Below, piece after piece: positions 61,601 to 64,000 of a stretch of DNA of 64,000 nucleotides. Position 1 is the stretch's first letter, and each line of letters begins with the position of its first letter. The stretch covers positions 603,833 to 667,832 of the forward strand of contig NW_006920412.1 of NCBI RefSeq assembly GCF_000344685.1. The letters run 5' to 3'. The stretch comes from Gloeophyllum trabeum ATCC 11539 (Eukaryota > Basidiomycota > Agaricomycetes > Gloeophyllales > Gloeophyllaceae). The notes below the pieces were generated by a model. The model saw nothing but the letters and a program-made list of their open reading frames with translations, made no database searches and was not told the origin of the DNA. The position numbers and the translations under genes were made by a program.

Positions 61601-63504
61601 AGCACTGAATCCTGGAAATGGGTCAGAACCTGCGAAGACAGCTTCACGCCCTTTGCGTCAAGAGTCGAGGGCACGGAGTGGTCATCCTGGCCGTCCTGCT
61701 TTGTCCCTGATCCTTCGGAAGTGGGACTCGCAAGGCGACCGTTGTTGTAATTGTCTGCAACCGATTTAACGCGCGTGATCGAATCCTTGTCTTCCTCGGA
61801 GGACTCATCGCCCTTGTACACCTTCCCATTGACGGAGCACTGCCGGAACACCATGGCATTCTGACAAAGGCATCAGAACCCAGTGCGCCAGACACACATG
61901 CGTTCAACTCACCTGAGTCAGGGTACCAGTCTTGTCAGAGAAAATGTACTCGATTTGGCCCAAATCATCCGACAAGTTCCAGCTCCTTGCCAGAGTAGGA
62001 GTCTTGGTCTTCTCATAATATATCTCCTTGTCGAAGTAAATGAAGATCGCCTGGCACGTCCGGACGAACTCTATGGAGATATACAGAGAAATGGGGACAA
62101 TGTTCTGGAACCTATGGATGGTACGGTTTGTCAGTCAACCCTAACGATACAGAATAAATAATAATGAAGCGACGAACGTGATGAGAGCAAACGCCCAGGT
62201 AACCAAGCCATTGATGCGAGGGTTGTCATCCGGCTGGGTGTCACCGTACAGCCAGGGAGCATTCAGGGGGTAGTACCTCTGCTCTAGAACCGCATCGACT
62301 ATACCGCACACAACAGCCATAACGGCGAGGATGATGAGGTTGATGAAGCTGCACGTCCCATAAATCAGCTTCACCTTGACTTACTATGTCAGAACTTACA
62401 CCTGAGGGTTCATTTGACGCTCGACCTTGCTCCGCTTACTGGGCGCCCCACCCGAGTTCAGCACGATTTTCGTGTCCGTGCCGGTGAAAAGAACGATGCC
62501 AACGACCCATTCAGTGTTCCTCAGGACCGTCCCTCGCAGGAGCACGTTCTGCATGTCCACCGGGAATTTACCTTGTTTGGTGGCGACCGCAGCGTTGAAC
62601 TTATACATGTTCACGTCCGGCCTATCGCACTCGACGTGGAACGCATTCTCCTTGCTTACACACGCCTGAGCCGTGCGCATATGGGTGAGCGCCGGAACGG
62701 CATTCCTGGACTTGAGGTTCGTCTCACCGTCGAGGTTCTTCGTCTCGACGTAGCAGACATTCTCCTCGTCCGAGGTCGCGCAAATGAGGATGTCCGCCGG
62801 GAACGACTCATCGCCCTTCAGCTTCACGATATCACCAACGCGGACGTCCTCCCATATTGTGTTCCGCCAATGAGGGCGGTTGGAATGATGATGGCCGAAC
62901 AGATGGTGACTATGGCCTGTCTCCCCCGTGCGAACGGACTCGTCGTCGTCGTACTCGACATCCGGCTCGTTCATATCGGTGGTCTGCGTCTGCGCCTGGA
63001 TGGCCTCTGAGGGAGCAGCGTTCTCCAGATTCTCAGTGTCCGCGTTCTGCGCCTCACCACCCTGCTTGACCTTCCTGTTTCTCCGAGACCTGGGTAGGAT
63101 CCCGCGTACGAACGTCTTCTCCTTCCCAGCCGAGGCATTGGGATTTGACCAACCACCGCCGGAGAGTACACGGACCTCGGTGTAATTGACGCGTCGGTCC
63201 GATTGGTGGCGCTTGATATCCTCGTACCCGTCCTTCAAGGCGGTGATACCGAGGACGACGAGCAAAGGCAGGATGACGAGACCAGGACTGATAGTACTGA
63301 ATATCGAGAAGAACTGCAGAATAGCAATAGCAAGGAAGAAGCTGAACAGGTGCACGCAGCGTCAGGAACAAGAACTTCAGTAGCATAGCTTTGCACGACG
63401 TACATGTTCGCTATCCGCCTGAACTGCTCCAACAAATTCCGAGGCAGAAAGGTGATAACGGTGTACTTGGTATGACCTTTTTTTTCACGGAAAAATCGAG
63501 GTGG
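58635..63504 (-). CDS. DNF1: P4-ATPase phospholipid flippase (Dnf1/2 class), 5' end unresolved
   Basis: Moves aminophospholipids to the cytosolic leaflet at plasma membrane and endosomes. The earliest recognisable exon reads [20 protein letters not shown] (near 63470-63410), then across an intron [79 protein letters not shown] (the DGET actuator motif), [14 protein letters not shown] (phosphorylated Asp), [56 protein letters not shown] and [21 protein letters not shown]-terminal membrane helices and a basic tail end at 58637-58635 ([17 protein letters not shown]). About 15 introns. The frame just upstream of KYTVITF has no ATG before a stop, and the usual N-terminal cytosolic segment is not visible up to 64000. 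The start is therefore open. Confidence 0.88.
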
Positions 63505-64000
63505 CAAAGTGCCCAGTCGAACGCGTTACCGGCGGTCCATCCGGAAGGCGTTACCCGGTACACGTGCATGCGCCCACAACGCGCACGCGTAACTCGCTAC
63601 TCGCTACTCGTTACTCGCTACTCGCTACCCAGTCAGACGCAGGAGGCTAGTAGCGGCTCCTTAGCAACTCTGAGGTGCTACTGCCACCACTATTTAACGG
63701 TAGTTATGACGTCTATAATGCTTGTACTTACTTGCTTTCTATGCAATGATAAGACATTTCCTTCCAGTACTTCCTGCTTCGAGTGAGCCTCAAAGCATGG
63801 AAGTCCATCAGTCGCACCGGTCCTATGAACTAGCAGTGGTAGGCTTGCAGATAGTCGTGGTTTGGGTAAGTAGACTTCTTAATTTCGGTTAGGAGTCGTG
63901 GTTCGGCTATGCACATCGCAAGGAATTTGATATCTGCGGAGGTATAGTAAAGTCCAGGACACCGTACCCATACCGTGCGTCTTGTTCCCTCGGTGCGTCT
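63505..64000. other. Right-edge region upstream of the flippase
   Basis: About 500 bases where the flippase 5' exon would be expected. No frame with P4-ATPase N-terminal character is found on the minus strand. It contains a 7-bp tandem repeat (63592-63626). It may be a promoter, a long intron, or inserted sequence. Confidence 0.4.
63592..63626. repeat. Tandem heptamer repeat, five units
   Basis: Five consecutive copies of ACTCGCT; the third copy is ACTCGTT. A sixth partial copy (ACCC) may follow. It lies about 90 bp upstream of the first flippase exon. Function unknown; it may be a simple microsatellite. Confidence 0.85.

Overview
The window is nuclear DNA of a filamentous fungus, most likely an Agaricomycete (Basidiomycota). 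The evidence is dense genes on both strands, each cut by many short introns (mostly 45-65 nt, GT..AG), plus fungal forms of POT1, CreC, Pam17, Stt4, Tap42 and a cellular RNA-dependent RNA polymerase. No prokaryotic, viral or organellar block is visible. Coding sequences were assembled by hand from exons in different frames. Spans and domain calls are firmer than individual splice sites.

Layout, left to right. 0-5 kb: HYPK (-) and the telomere protein POT1 (-). 5-10.8 kb: two weak genes, then a pair of unrecognised plus-strand genes, here called A (6833-8319) and B (8468-10768). 11-16.2 kb: BCKDH E1-beta (-), CreC (+), and an Apc15-like anaphase-promoting-complex subunit (-). 16.2-18.6 kb: a decayed inverted copy of genes A and B. 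18.6-23.8 kb: MTHFR (-), Ypt6/Rab6 (+), Tap42 (-). 23.9-27.7 kb: a CCCH-finger/WG-repeat protein (+) and Pam17 (+). 28.4-33.9 kb: a membrane SH3 protein (-), Trs23 (-), glutaminyl cyclase (+), a coiled-coil protein (-). 34.2-46.5 kb: RNA-dependent RNA polymerase (-) and PI 4-kinase Stt4 (-). 46.7 kb: an intron-containing tRNA-Ser(CGA). 46.9-58.4 kb: a Snf2 helicase (+), a 359-bp hAT-like MITE, a NEDD1-like WD40 protein (+), FAN1 nuclease (+). 58.6-63.5 kb: a P4-ATPase flippase (-) whose 5' end cannot be found.

Most genes are unlinked housekeeping functions: telomere capping and DNA repair (POT1, FAN1, Snf2 helicase), trafficking and lipids (Ypt6, Trs23, Stt4, flippase), mitochondria (BCKDHB, Pam17), nutrient signalling (CreC, Tap42) and cell cycle (Apc15, NEDD1). 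The points most worth a second look are: the inverted A/B duplication bracketing BCKDHB-CreC-Apc15; the WG-repeat CCCH protein (18 Trp-Gly pairs, a possible Argonaute hook) in the same window as an intact RdRP; the MITE with a perfect 8-bp target duplication; the repeated OB-fold unit in POT1; and the flippase 5' end.
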